Below are positions 26,543 through 36,398 of a DNA stretch of 64,000 nucleotides, one piece after another; the stretch's first letter is position 1, and each line of letters opens with the position of its first letter. The position numbers and the translations under genes were made by a program. The stretch is from Flavobacterium crocinum. Its GTDB lineage: Bacteria; Bacteroidota; Bacteroidia; Flavobacteriales; Flavobacteriaceae. The stretch lies in the NCBI RefSeq assembly GCF_003122385.1, contig NZ_CP029255.1:3906001-3970000 (forward strand), read 5' to 3'. The notes below the pieces were generated by a model. The model saw nothing but the letters and a program-made list of their open reading frames with translations, made no database searches and was not told the origin of the DNA.

Positions 26543-29500
26543 CTATTTTATACTTTCTCTTTCGTATTCTTCGATACGGTCAAATTCAGGATAGTGTTTT
26601 CTGGCTTTCGACCACATTAAATAGATGGCAGGAATTACGAAAAGCGTTAAGGCTAACGAAAAGATTGTTCCCCCAACAATTACAACTCCCATACCAATTC
26701 TACTGGTTGACGCGGCTCCAAGTGACATTGCGATAGGAAGTGCTCCCAAAGCAATTGCTAAACTGGTCATTAAAATTGGACGTAAACGTGCTTCTGAAGC
26801 TTCTAAAATAGCTTCTAATTTCGGTTTTCCCTGTTCGCGTAACTGATTGGCAAATTCGACAATCAAAATACCATTTTTAGTCACCAGACCAATCAACATT
26901 ACTGTACCAATCTGGCTGAAAATATTCCAGGTTTGGTTGAATAACCACAATGAGAATAATGCTCCTGCAACCGCCATTGGAACAGTAAGGATAATAATAA
27001 AAGGATCAATAAAACTTTCAAATTGCGCAGCAAGAATCAGAAATATTAATAACAGAGCTAATCCAAAGGCAAAAGAAGTATTCGAGCTACTTTCTACGAA
27101 ATCTCGAGATTCCCCGGCTAAATCGGTTGTGAAACTTTCGTCTAAAACTTTAGCTTTAATTCGGTCCATTTCTTTAATTCCGTCTCCCATACTTTTTCCT
27201 GGGGCTAAACCAGCGGCAACAGTTGCCGACATATAACGATTGTTATGATACAATTGTGGCGGATTACTTTGTTCATAAACCTTTACAACGTTATCCATTT
27301 GAATCAATTCGCCATTTTTATTTTTTACAAACATCGAAGTTAAGTCCAAAGGCTTAGATCTGTCCTTTTGGTCAAATTGTCCAATTACCTGATATTGTTT
27401 TCCATTTTTAATGAAATAGCCAAAACGTTGTCCACTCAAAGAAAGCTGTAAAGTTTGCGCAATATCCAAAATAGAGATTCCTAAACTTTCTGCTTTTGCA
27501 CGGTCAATTGTTACGTTGACCTCCGGTTTATTGAATTTTAAATTGACATCGGTAGTAGAAAAAACGTCACTTTTAGTTACTTCATTCATAAAAAGCGGAA
27601 TTTTTTCTCTTAATTTATCAAAGTTTGGAGCCTGAATAATGTACTGAATCGGCAAACCTCCACGCCTGTTTACTGCAATTGTAGGCTGCTGAATTACAGA
27701 TATTTTAGCATCTGGATATTTTTTTGTCCATTTGTTTAGTTTATCGGCAATATCTTTTTGAGATCTGTGTCTTTCTTCAGGTTCTGTGAGTGAAAGTCTT
27801 ACGAAACCTGAGTTAGTTGCGGAACCTCCGGAACCTCCGGCAGTAATAACTAAACTTACTTTTTTTTCTGGAATAGAATCATCAACCAATTTTGATATTT
27901 CCTGCATGAAGCGGTAGGTATAATCGTAGGAAGAGCCTTCAGGTGTAGTCATACGCATTGTTACAGAGCTTCTGTCGTCATAAGGAGCAGTTTCTTTCGG
28001 AAGGATCGTAAAAAACAAATAAATGATTCCAAAACAAGCAATTAGAATAGGGAAGCTTATCCATTTTTTTGCCATAAATTTTGACAAAGCTTCAGCATAA
28101 TTGCTATTCATTTTTTCAAAGAAAGGTTCAGTTTTAATGTAGAATTTCGATTTCTTTTGCTCTCCGCCTTTCATCAAATAGGCATTTAGCATAGGTGTTA
28201 ATGTCAATGAAACAAAGGCAGAAATTAATACCGCAGCTCCAATGACGACTCCAAATTCTCTAAATAATCTTCCGACAAATCCTTCTAAGAAAATCACAGG
28301 TAAAAATACCGCTGCAAGAGTAACTGAAATCGAAATTACGGCATAAAAAATTTCGTTAGAACCTTTAATCGCGGCTTCAATAGGCGACATTCCTTCTTCT
28401 ACTTTTTTGAAAATATTTTCAGTCACCACGATTCCGTCATCTACCACCAGACCTGTTGCGAGAACAATAGCTAAAAGTGTCAATACATTAATTGAAAATC
28501 CGAAAAGCCACATAATAAAGAATGTAGCAATCAACGAAACAGGAATATCAATTAAAGGTCTGAAAGCAATTGCCCAGTCTCTAAAAAATAAATAAATAAT
28601 AATAATTACCAATATGATTGAAATTCCTAAAGTTTCGGCAACTTCTAAAACAGATTTTTTAACAAATCTTGTATTATCAAGAGCAATGTTAAGTTTGATA
28701 TCTTTAGGTAAATCTTTTTTTAAAGCGTCGAATTTTTTGTAAAATTCTGTTGAAATATCTAAGTAATTTGCTCCGGGCATTGGCACAATTGCCATACCAA
28801 TCATTGGAAGTCCAGAAGACATTAAGGAGGTCTCTATGTTTTCCGGTCCTAATTCGGCACCTCCAATATCACTTAAGCGAACAATTTTATCACCATCTGT
28901 ACGAATGATAATATTGTTGAATTCTTCCGGTTTAGAGAGGTTTCCAACTGTTTTTACGGTTAATTCGGTATTGTTTCCGGTTAATTTTCCTGAAGGCAAT
29001 TCTACGTTTTGTGCATTTAATGCTGAACGAACTTCAGCAACCGTACAGCCGTAAGCAGCTAATTTTGCAGGATCGATCCATAAGCGCATGGCGTAACGTT
29101 TTTGTCCCCAAATTTGTACGCCGCTCACACCAGGAATAGTTTCTAAGCGTTGAGAAATAACATTTTCGGCGTAATCGCTAAGTTCTAAAGAACTTCTGCT
29201 GTCACTTTGAACGGTCATAGAAATAATTGATTCACTGTCTGCATCTGCTTTAGATACGACAGGTGGAGCATCTATGTCCTGAGGAAGATTTCTAATTGCC
29301 TGCGAAACCTTATCACGAACATCGTTGGCAGCTTCTTCTAAATCTTTATCTAAATTAAATTCGATTGTAATTGTACTGCTTCCCTGGTTGCTGGAAGATG
29401 TAATATTTCTAATTCCGTCAATTGCATTTACAGCTTTTTCAAGAGGTTCAGTAATTTGTGATTCGATAATGTCTGAGTTCGCACCTGTATAATTGGTACG

Positions 29501-29641
29501 AATCGATACCTGTGCCGGATCGATAGAAGGGAATTCTCTAACGCCCAAAAAAGTATAACCAATAAAACCGAATAGAATAATTAGTAAATTCAGTACAATG
29601 GTTAAAACGGGTCTTCTTATACTTGTAGTTGATAAACTCAT
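26543..29641 (-). CDS. RND efflux transporter permease (HAE1 type)
   Basis: This 1032-residue inner-membrane proton-driven pump has the AcrB-like layout: TM1, a large periplasmic porter domain, TM2-TM6, a second periplasmic domain, and TM7-TM12. The proton-relay Asp pair lies in ATGLVVDDGIVVTENIF (around residue 400), and TM1 carries the usual RRPVLTIVLNLLIILFG opening. Length is normal. It is the middle gene of adaptor, pump, channel on the minus strand. Substrates (drugs, lipids or others) cannot be told from the sequence. No dedicated regulator is adjacent. Confidence 0.95.
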   Translation of the reverse strand: MSLSTTSIRRPVLTIVLNLLIILFGFIGYTFLGVREFPSIDPAQVSIRTNYTGANSDIIESQITEPLEKAVNAIDGIRNITSSSNQGSSTITIEFNLDKDLEEAANDVRDKVSQAIRNLPQDIDAPPVVSKADADSESIISMTVQSDSRSSLELSDYAENVISQRLETIPGVSGVQIWGQKRYAMRLWIDPAKLAAYGCTVAEVRSALNAQNVELPSGKLTGNNTELTVKTVGNLSKPEEFNNIIIRTDGDKIVRLSDIGGAELGPENIETSLMSSGLPMIGMAIVPMPGANYLDISTEFYKKFDALKKDLPKDIKLNIALDNTRFVKKSVLEVAETLGISIILVIIIIYLFFRDWAIAFRPLIDIPVSLIATFFIMWLFGFSINVLTLLAIVLATGLVVDDGIVVTENIFKKVEEGMSPIEAAIKGSNEIFYAVISISVTLAAVFLPVIFLEGFVGRLFREFGVVIGAAVLISAFVSLTLTPMLNAYLMKGGEQKKSKFYIKTEPFFEKMNSNYAEALSKFMAKKWISFPILIACFGIIYLFFTILPKETAPYDDRSSVTMRMTTPEGSSYDYTYRFMQEISKLVDDSIPEKKVSLVITAGGSGGSATNSGFVRLSLTEPEERHRSQKDIADKLNKWTKKYPDAKISVIQQPTIAVNRRGGLPIQYIIQAPNFDKLREKIPLFMNEVTKSDVFSTTDVNLKFNKPEVNVTIDRAKAESLGISILDIAQTLQLSLSGQRFGYFIKNGKQYQVIGQFDQKDRSKPLDLTSMFVKNKNGELIQMDNVVKVYEQSNPPQLYHNNRYMSATVAAGLAPGKSMGDGIKEMDRIKAKVLDESFTTDLAGESRDFVESSSNTSFAFGLALLLIFLILAAQFESFIDPFIIILTVPMAVAGALFSLWLFNQTWNIFSQIGTVMLIGLVTKNGILIVEFANQLREQGKPKLEAILEASEARLRPILMTSLAIALGALPIAMSLGAASTSRIGMGVVIVGGTIFSLALTLFVIPAIYLMWSKARKHYPEFDRIEEYERESIK

Positions 29642-29734
29642 GTTTGATTTTAGATTTTAGAGTTCAGATTTTAGATTTTAGATTTAATGAGATTTAAAAC
29701 TCTTAACTCATAATCTGTAACTCATAACTCATAA

Positions 29735-30793
29735 TTATTTTACTTTAACTTTAATTGGCGCTTCATTTTTTAATGACATCACACCGCTTGTAATTAAAGT
29801 ATCTCCGGCTTTTAATCCTGATAAAATTAAGATAGAAGAATCTGTTCTTGTTGTTGCATCAACCATTACTTCTTTGGCTTGACCATTATTAGCAATAAAA
29901 ACTTTTTTACCATCCTGAATTGGAATAATAGCCTGAGATGGGACTACAATTGCATCTTTAATAATGTTTAAAGGTAATTTAATGTCAGCAAAAGTTCCAG
30001 GGAAAAGTTTTCCGTCTGTATTGTCTGCAATGGCACGAATTTGAAGTGTACGTGTCGCAACTGCAACTTCAGGTTCGATTGCATAAATTTTGGCATTGTA
30101 AGTTTTAGTAGATCCGGAAACTGTAAAATCGATTACTGAACCTGATTGTACCTGAGAAGCATATTTTTCAGGAATTGAAAAAGTAATTTTTAGTTTACTT
30201 GTATTAACCAATTTAGCTACTAAAACTGTCGGTGTAATATAAGTTCCGGGAGAGATATTTCGCAATCCAATTTTTCCGGAAAATGGTGCTCTGACAGAAG
30301 TTTTAGAAATTTGCGCTCTGATTAATTGACTTTGTGCCTGAGCAGAAGCATGATCTGCTCTGGCGACATCTGCTTCTTCCTGACTGATAGCTTCTTTTTG
30401 AAGTAAAAGTTTAGCTCTTCTTTCATTTTCGGCTGCAAGTCCTTCTTTGGTTACAGCTTGTCTTAATTGTGCTTTTAGTTCAATATCGTTTACTTTCAAA
30501 AGAACTTGTCCTTTGGTTACATAAGAACCTTCATTAAAAAATATTCCTTCTACAATTCCTGAAACCTCACTATGAATTTCGACTTGTTCATTGGCTTCTA
30601 TTGAGCCTGAAAGTGATAAATTATTGTCAAAAGTGGCTGTTTTTATTACAATTCCATTAACAGTTGTTGGAGAATTTTTATCATTAAATTTTTTAGAGTC
30701 ATCGTTTTTGCTCTTGTTTGATATAATTCTGTAGGTAATAAAACCTCCAATTGCTATAATTAAAAGGGTGTAAATGAGGTGTTTTACTTTCAT
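29735..30793 (-). CDS. RND efflux periplasmic adaptor (MFP)
   Basis: The 352-residue adaptor links pump and outer-membrane channel. An N-terminal membrane anchor (about 5-22) is followed by a lipoyl-like half (GSIEANEQVEIHSEVSGIVEGIF), an alpha-hairpin (about 110-160), and the beta-barrel and membrane-proximal domains (VPSQAIIPIQDGKKVFI). Length is typical. It is the first gene of the operon; a TAAATTTG -7 box sits 50 nt upstream. The 93-bp gap to the pump gene is filled with tandem GATTTTAGA-like and AACTCATAA-like repeats. Confidence 0.94.
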   Translation of the reverse strand: MKVKHLIYTLLIIAIGGFITYRIISNKSKNDDSKKFNDKNSPTTVNGIVIKTATFDNNLSLSGSIEANEQVEIHSEVSGIVEGIFFNEGSYVTKGQVLLKVNDIELKAQLRQAVTKEGLAAENERRAKLLLQKEAISQEEADVARADHASAQAQSQLIRAQISKTSVRAPFSGKIGLRNISPGTYITPTVLVAKLVNTSKLKITFSIPEKYASQVQSGSVIDFTVSGSTKTYNAKIYAIEPEVAVATRTLQIRAIADNTDGKLFPGTFADIKLPLNIIKDAIVVPSQAIIPIQDGKKVFIANNGQAKEVMVDATTRTDSSILILSGLKAGDTLITSGVMSLKNEAPIKVKVK

Positions 30794-31283
30794 AAAATTG
30801 AGGTGAATATAGTATTTAAGGTTTCTGTTTTTAGTAAGCTTACAAATTTAACTTTTTGACATGAAATCAGATGCTGTTAGCTTTTATTTAACATTTGTAT
30901 GTACAATGGTTAGTATTTAGACTGAAAAGAGATTAAAAGGTTTAATTAAAGATTAAATTTTTTGATGTAGACAAACAATCATTTTTTTAAGGTTTACAAT
31001 AGCTTAAGAAGAATTTTACAAAATAGAAGTTTAAGCGAAATAATGCTAAAATTAAATTTTATGCATTTTGTCTGATTTTTTTTGCACTTTATCGATTTTA
31101 TTTGTAACATTGGTATGTTAAACAAAAACATTGTTTTTCTTGATAATACTGATATGAACTACGGTAGTTATTGTTAAAATTAAGGTTTAGAAGTTGTTTT
31201 TTAAGTTTTTTACAGAATATGGTTAATAATTATATTAACAATTGTTTAGTTTTTTTTTGTTAAACTAATATAAAAGATGCTTT
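30794..31283. promoter_or_regulatory. divergent AT-rich promoter region
   Basis: No gene is seen in these 490 very AT-rich bases between the efflux operon (leftward) and the thioredoxin-like gene (rightward). A minus-strand -7 box (TAAATTTG, complement at 30843-30850) fits the adaptor gene. No rightward consensus box was found. Confidence 0.4.
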
Positions 31284-31883
31284 ATGAAGAAAAATTTACT
31301 CCTAACATTATGGTTTACGTTATTACTTCTTGCGATTGGTTATTTATTTTGGCAAAATGAGTTCAAGTACAGTCTTCCAACGCCAATACCTCAAAATTAT
31401 AAAGCTATAGCAATGGGGTCTAAGATCGAATTAGGAGCCTGTTGTCCATTTAATCAAAAGCCTGTTTTTATACATTTTTTCAATCCCGATTGTCCTTGTT
31501 CCCGCTTTAATGTTCCTCATGTTAAGGATTTAATTAAAAAGTACGCCAATCAGGTTAATTTTAAAATTGTAGTGTTAAACAAAGAAAAGAATTTTACAAT
31601 TGCTGAAATTCAGGAAAAGTTTGATGCTAAGATTCCGGTGTATTTTGAAGAATCAATTGCAAAAAGATGTGGTGTTTTCTCTACACCTCAGGCCGTTTTG
31701 CTGGATCCTTCACATAATTTGTATTATCGTGGTAATTACAATAAAACGAGATATTGTACAGATGCCAAAACTAATTACGCTCAAATGGCAATTGATGCTT
31801 ATTTAAGTGAAAAACACAAACCTTCTTTTGATGCTTTTGCTATGAAAGCATACGGATGTTCGTTACCAAAATGTACCAAATAA
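31284..31883 (+). CDS. membrane-anchored thioredoxin-like protein
   Basis: The 199-residue protein has an N-terminal membrane anchor (about 5-23) and a periplasm-facing thioredoxin-like fold. The presumed redox site is HFFNPDCPCSRFNVPH (Cys70 and Cys72), a CxC rather than the usual CxxC. A TPQ segment in the expected cis-Pro position follows (VFSTPQAVLLD). Extra cysteines occur at ACC (53-54) and at the C-terminus (YGCSLPKCTK). It is likely a thiol reductase or disulfide-handling protein of the envelope. Its 3' end directly precedes the sensory trio, but a functional link is not established. Confidence 0.75.
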   Translation: MKKNLLLTLWFTLLLLAIGYLFWQNEFKYSLPTPIPQNYKAIAMGSKIELGACCPFNQKPVFIHFFNPDCPCSRFNVPHVKDLIKKYANQVNFKIVVLNKEKNFTIAEIQEKFDAKIPVYFEESIAKRCGVFSTPQAVLLDPSHNLYYRGNYNKTRYCTDAKTNYAQMAIDAYLSEKHKPSFDAFAMKAYGCSLPKCTK

Positions 31884-31915
31884 ATCTATTTCCAAAAATC
31901 CAAAAACTAAAACCT

Positions 31916-32770
31916 ATGAAAACAAAAGCTAGCTTAAACGAACAAGATTATCTGCACAGTTTTATGTCTACTATGACTCAGAAGTCAGATACAATTATTA
32001 ATTATGTTCTTGCCGTATATTTTCTTCTCGGTATAGGACTATCTTTTAAATATGACACTTTCGAAATTGGCGTTGGAGTAGGGACGCTCAATCTTCTGGC
32101 CTATTATTCGGCCAAGTTCTTCATTAAGAATTCTAAATTTTATCAGTATGTGTTGTCGGTTGTTTTGGCTATTTTTATGGCACAGTATATTTATCAGATG
32201 CATGGTATGTTCGAGATGCATTTTACGGTTTTTATAGCCAGTACGATCTTAATTGTGTATCAAAACTGGAAATTACAAATTCCTTTAACGCTTTTGGTTG
32301 TATTACATCACGCAGGTTTGGCGTATCTGCAAAATTTTGTTTATAATGATGCCAACGGACTTCAGGTTTACTTTTCTCAGGTCAACTTTGATTTAGAAAC
32401 ATTAATTATTCACACAGTTTTGGCTGCAGTTGTATTTTTTATGAATGGTTATTGGGCGTATTATTTTAAAGAACACAGTGAAAATCATATTTCAAAAATT
32501 TCTGACGAATATGAATTAGAGAATATGAAACTGGCTTCTGCAAAATACAGTTCAATGTCAGCAACAAAAGACTACAACGATTTTATTCACAGAACTACTT
32601 TAGATTTAAAACTGCCGGTAAATTCGGTTTTAAAACTTATTGATGTTTCCAAAGGTCATACAGACAATGATAAACTGTTGTCTTATTTGGAAATGATGAG
32701 AGAAAGTGCAAAAAAAATTGATGATTTAGTTAATGATATTCATGTCAAATCTACAAACAGCAGAAACTAG
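31916..32770 (+). CDS. multi-TM sensor protein with degenerate HisKA helix pair
   Basis: About 284 residues from the ATG at 31916; a frame from 31856 would overlap the previous gene. Five to six hydrophobic segments occupy about residues 28-185, including MHGMFEMHFTVFIA and LTLLVVLHHAGLAYLQ, which recalls membrane domains of some chemoreceptors. The C-terminal ~50 residues read like a HisKA dimerisation domain (DLKLPVNSVLKLID ... SYLEMMRESAKKIDDLVNDI), but the phospho-acceptor His position appears to be Leu and no ATPase domain follows. So it probably senses without autokinase activity. It heads a trio with two small cytosolic genes. Confidence 0.7.
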   Translation: MKTKASLNEQDYLHSFMSTMTQKSDTIINYVLAVYFLLGIGLSFKYDTFEIGVGVGTLNLLAYYSAKFFIKNSKFYQYVLSVVLAIFMAQYIYQMHGMFEMHFTVFIASTILIVYQNWKLQIPLTLLVVLHHAGLAYLQNFVYNDANGLQVYFSQVNFDLETLIIHTVLAAVVFFMNGYWAYYFKEHSENHISKISDEYELENMKLASAKYSSMSATKDYNDFIHRTTLDLKLPVNSVLKLIDVSKGHTDNDKLLSYLEMMRESAKKIDDLVNDIHVKSTNSRN

Positions 32771-32820
32771 CCCTCCTAATTAAATTTTTCCCCAAATATT
32801 AATTTTTATAACCCTGTTGT

Positions 32821-33165
32821 ATGTTTAAGTATGATTTGCCTACTGCAGTTCCTACACTGCATAATTTGAAAAAAACTATTGACCATTTTTTAAGCGACAC
32901 TATAACATTAAATTCAATTGACAAAATTGGAGCCAATTCAGAATTTGCTTCAGAAGTTGCCGATATTCTTAAAGGATACAGAGAGAATTCTCAGGTGTAC
33001 AATCTCGACTTTCAGTATAAAAGACTAGTTCAGATTATAAACGATATTCATAATCTTAATCTGGTGGTTAATAATGAAATTCCGGAATGGCTTGAGTATG
33101 AATTAGGAATTGTATTTCACAAAATCAGAAATATTCTGCTTGCTTTAGAAATTGAATTGAATTAA
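32821..33165 (+). CDS. small helical protein of sensory trio
   Basis: Unrecognised 114-residue soluble protein, mostly helical and acidic (VADILKGYRENSQVYNLDF, RLVQIINDIHNLNLVV). It has no signal peptide or known motif. It lies 50 bp after the membrane sensor gene and 63 bp before the PAS gene on the same strand, so the three may be co-transcribed. It could be a phosphotransfer-like helical bundle or adaptor, but there is no conserved HxxK-type motif to support that. Confidence 0.6.
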   Translation: MFKYDLPTAVPTLHNLKKTIDHFLSDTITLNSIDKIGANSEFASEVADILKGYRENSQVYNLDFQYKRLVQIINDIHNLNLVVNNEIPEWLEYELGIVFHKIRNILLALEIELN

Positions 33166-33228
33166 AAATTATTTAAAGATTCTTTTATGCGCTTAATCGA
33201 ATTGTAAATTAATTTAAATGTAAAAGCT

Positions 33229-33828
33229 ATGGATACCAGAATTAATCGTCCAACACCTTCAGACAGAGAAGTAGATTGGAACAAGAATAAAGTGCTGCTC
33301 AGTAAAACCGATAAGAAAGGAACCATATTATATGCCAATGAGGACTTTATAGATGTTTCTGGTTATGATGAATTTGAACTTGTTGGCCAGCCTCATAATA
33401 TTGTCAGACATCCCGATATGCCCAAAGTGATTTTTAAATTCTTATGGGACAGTATTAAATCCAGTGAAAACATTCATGTAATTATAAAAAACATGGCCAA
33501 AACAGGCCGCTATTATTGGGTAGTTACCGATTTTAAAATTATTGCAGACACCGATGGAGAAATTGTAGGCTTCTTTGGAACCCGAAAATCGGTTCCCAAT
33601 GATATTATTGTCAAGTTTATTGAGCCTTTATACAAAAAACTTTTACAGATTGAAGAAACGAGTGGCATTCATGCTTCTGAGGAATATCTTGTTGGGTTTT
33701 TAGAGGAACGTAGAAAAACTTATATGGAGTATATAGATCATTTAATTGCGACTGGAAAAGACGATAAAAACAAAATAAGCAAAGGTCTTTTCAGTGGTTT
33801 ATTTGATAAGAGTTCTCCAAAGAAATAA
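33229..33828 (+). CDS. PAS-domain protein (aerotaxis-receptor-like)
   Basis: The 199-residue protein has one PAS domain (about 20-135) with the Aer-type sequence VSGYDEFELVGQPHNIVRHPDMP, where related proteins bind FAD to sense redox. A helical C-terminal part (about 140-199) follows. It lacks the methyl-accepting signalling domain of true chemoreceptors and any kinase or enzyme domain. It seems to be a detached sensory module that would act by protein contact, perhaps with the membrane protein encoded at 31916-32770. Whether it binds flavin is not shown by the sequence alone. Confidence 0.85.
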   Translation: MDTRINRPTPSDREVDWNKNKVLLSKTDKKGTILYANEDFIDVSGYDEFELVGQPHNIVRHPDMPKVIFKFLWDSIKSSENIHVIIKNMAKTGRYYWVVTDFKIIADTDGEIVGFFGTRKSVPNDIIVKFIEPLYKKLLQIEETSGIHASEEYLVGFLEERRKTYMEYIDHLIATGKDDKNKISKGLFSGLFDKSSPKK

Positions 33829-34043
33829 AAATTCCTAAGAATATGCTTCATTGTGTCAATTTGAATATTCAACCCAAATTTGCCCCCCAACAAATCTAAA
33901 TCGCCTGAATATTTAAAAACTTATTTTAAGTGAGATGCAGTGAAGTGTGTTTTTTTGAGGTACAAAGTAACAGAGTTACAAAGCTTTATAAAGTTACTTA
34001 AACCAAGTACTTTGTAACTTTGTCACTCTGAATCTTTGTCCCT
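33829..34043. repeat. intergenic imperfect palindromes
   Basis: Imperfect inverted motifs of the type ACAAAGTA ... TACTTTGT (33962-34015) and repeated TTTGT units fill the gap between the convergent PAS and recG genes. They may serve as a terminator. No gene. Confidence 0.5.
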
Positions 34044-36152
34044 TTACGAAATATAATTCCAAATATTTTTCTTCTTAGTCAATTCAATAAAAATGGCTCT
34101 TAAAATGGTATTTTCAGGTTTTTGAAGGGCTGAATCTTCTTTTAAGATTTTCATGGCATAATTTCTTGCCAGAGACAGAATTTCTCTGTCTTTAACAATA
34201 TCAGCTATTTGAAGGTTCAGGACACCGCTTTGCTGTGTTCCCATTAAATCGCCGGGACCGCGAAGTTTAAGATCAACTTCGGCTATTTCAAAACCATCAT
34301 TGGTCTGAACCATAGTTTCCATTCTGGTTTTACTGTCAGAACTTAATTTATGTCCCGTCATTAAAATACAATAGCTCTGTTCGGCACCACGTCCAACACG
34401 TCCGCGCAATTGGTGTAATTGCGAAAGACCAAATCGTTCGGCACTTTCTATAATCATTACACTGGCATTTGGAACATTTACACCAACTTCAATAACTGTT
34501 GTAGCCACCATTATGTTGGTTTTTCCTTCAGAAAAACGTTTCATTTCGGCATCTTTATCTGCTGGTTTCATTTTTCCATGCAGGATCGAAATCGAATATT
34601 GAGGCAACGGAAAATCCCGGGAAATACTTTCGTAACCGTCCATTAAATCCTTATAATCCATTTTTTCAGATTCCTGAATTAAGGGATAAACGATATAAAT
34701 TTGTCTTCCTTTTGCAATTTCATCACGAAGAAATTTCCAGACTTTTAATCGATTAGAATCAAAACGATGTACAGTTTGAATTGGTTTTCTTCCGGGAGGC
34801 AATTCATCAATTACAGAAATATCCAAATCGCCGTATAAACTCATTGCCAAAGTTCTCGGAATTGGCGTAGCAGTCATGACCAAAACGTGTGGCGGAATCT
34901 CATTTTTCTTCCACAATTTAGAGCGTTGTTCTACACCAAAACGATGCTGTTCATCAATTACGGACAGACCTAAATTTTGAAATTTTACTTTATCTTCCAG
35001 TAATGCATGAGTTCCAATCAGAATTTTCAGAGTTCCGTTTTCGAGTTCTTCATGGATAATTTTTCTTTCAGAAGTTTTAGTAGAACCCGTCAATATTCTA
35101 ATATTGATACCAAGCATTTCAGCAAAATGAGATAATCCAAGATAATGCTGATTAGCCAAAATCTCTGTTGGGGCCATTAAACAAGCCTGAAAACCATTGT
35201 CAATAGCCAAAAGCATACTCATAAAAGCAACAATCGTTTTTCCGGAACCTACGTCACCTTGCAAAAGACGATTCATTTGGGCATTGCTTCCCATGTCAGT
35301 TCTAATTTCTTTGATTACTCTTTTTTGAGCATTGGTTAAATCAAAAGGCAAATGGTTTTTGTAAAATGCATTAAAAAGTTCGCCCACTTTTGTAAATGGA
35401 TGCCCTTTGATTTTATGTTTTCTAATAAGATTTTTGGTAATTAACTGCAACTGAATAAAGAACAATTCTTCGAACTTCAATCGGAATTGTGCTTTTGCTA
35501 AAATATCGGCACTTTTTGGAAAATGAATATTAAATAACGCAGCTCTTTTTGGAATCAGTTTTAATTCTTCGATTAAAGAGGACGGAAAAGTTTCTGTAAA
35601 AAGTGCTTGTGTTTCTAGAAACAATTGTTCCATCATTTTATTGATAGTACGATTCGAAATACCTTTGTTTGTTAAAGCTTCTGTAGAAGGATAAACTGGC
35701 TGCATTGCTGAACGCAGGCTTCTTTCATGTTCACTCAGTAATTCGATTTCAGGATGAGCCATACTGAATTGACTTCCGTATAAAGAACATTTTCCAAAAA
35801 TAACCAGAGGTTCGTTTAATTTTAAACTTTCCCTAATCCATTTATGTCCCTGAAACCAATTGAGATCAATTTGTCCGGTATCATCAACAAAACTGGCTAC
35901 TAAACGTTTTTTGTTTTTAGCAAATTCAACCGTTTTGATGTTGATTATTTTTCCAATAATCTGTACTTCAGAACCTGTATTCTGTAATTCATTAATCTTA
36001 TAATAACGCGTTCTGTCAATGTATCGATTGGGATAAAAATTGACTAAATCCCCATATTTGTGAATACCCAATTCCTTACGAAGCAACTGACCACGACTGG
36101 GGCCAACACCTTTTAAGTATTCAATTGGGGTTTCTAGAAGATTATTAGACAT
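34044..36152 (-). CDS. recG: ATP-dependent DNA helicase RecG
   Basis: The 702-residue helicase remodels stalled forks and branched recombination intermediates. An N-terminal wedge/OB domain (about 1-200, IIGKIINIKTVEFAKNKKR) precedes two RecA-like lobes. Walker A is GDVGSGKT, motif II is DEQHRFGVEQR, and the C-terminal part carries QLRGRVGRG and the RecG-type TRMETM segment. Length and motifs are standard. It is a single gene between convergent PAS and divergent lipoprotein genes. The call is secure. Confidence 0.97.
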   Translation of the reverse strand: MSNNLLETPIEYLKGVGPSRGQLLRKELGIHKYGDLVNFYPNRYIDRTRYYKINELQNTGSEVQIIGKIINIKTVEFAKNKKRLVASFVDDTGQIDLNWFQGHKWIRESLKLNEPLVIFGKCSLYGSQFSMAHPEIELLSEHERSLRSAMQPVYPSTEALTNKGISNRTINKMMEQLFLETQALFTETFPSSLIEELKLIPKRAALFNIHFPKSADILAKAQFRLKFEELFFIQLQLITKNLIRKHKIKGHPFTKVGELFNAFYKNHLPFDLTNAQKRVIKEIRTDMGSNAQMNRLLQGDVGSGKTIVAFMSMLLAIDNGFQACLMAPTEILANQHYLGLSHFAEMLGINIRILTGSTKTSERKIIHEELENGTLKILIGTHALLEDKVKFQNLGLSVIDEQHRFGVEQRSKLWKKNEIPPHVLVMTATPIPRTLAMSLYGDLDISVIDELPPGRKPIQTVHRFDSNRLKVWKFLRDEIAKGRQIYIVYPLIQESEKMDYKDLMDGYESISRDFPLPQYSISILHGKMKPADKDAEMKRFSEGKTNIMVATTVIEVGVNVPNASVMIIESAERFGLSQLHQLRGRVGRGAEQSYCILMTGHKLSSDSKTRMETMVQTNDGFEIAEVDLKLRGPGDLMGTQQSGVLNLQIADIVKDREILSLARNYAMKILKEDSALQKPENTILRAIFIELTKKKNIWNYIS

Positions 36153-36398
36153 TAAATTATTTTAGATTTTAGATTGTTGATTTTAGATTGTTGATTTTAG
36201 ATTGGAAAGAGTTGGAATTTGGATTTTTTGAATTGGAATTTAATTAAAAAGCGAAGATAGATTTTAATTAGGAATTTTGAAAATCAATTATAGTGCTTAA
36301 GGTTTTGAATATTAAGTTATCATTAAGCTGTAAAAATAAACGCAACCATCTTAAGAAAGATTAATCTTAATAATAGTTAACCTTTAAAAACTATAAAA

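Noticed and set aside
26847..27236. 129-codon plus-strand frame inside the RND pump gene
   Set aside because: It lies fully within a conserved transporter on the other strand and has no own features.
31856..31915. Upstream extension of the membrane sensor gene
   Set aside because: It would overlap the preceding gene and add a basic segment without conserved character; ATG 31916 follows a normal intergenic leader.
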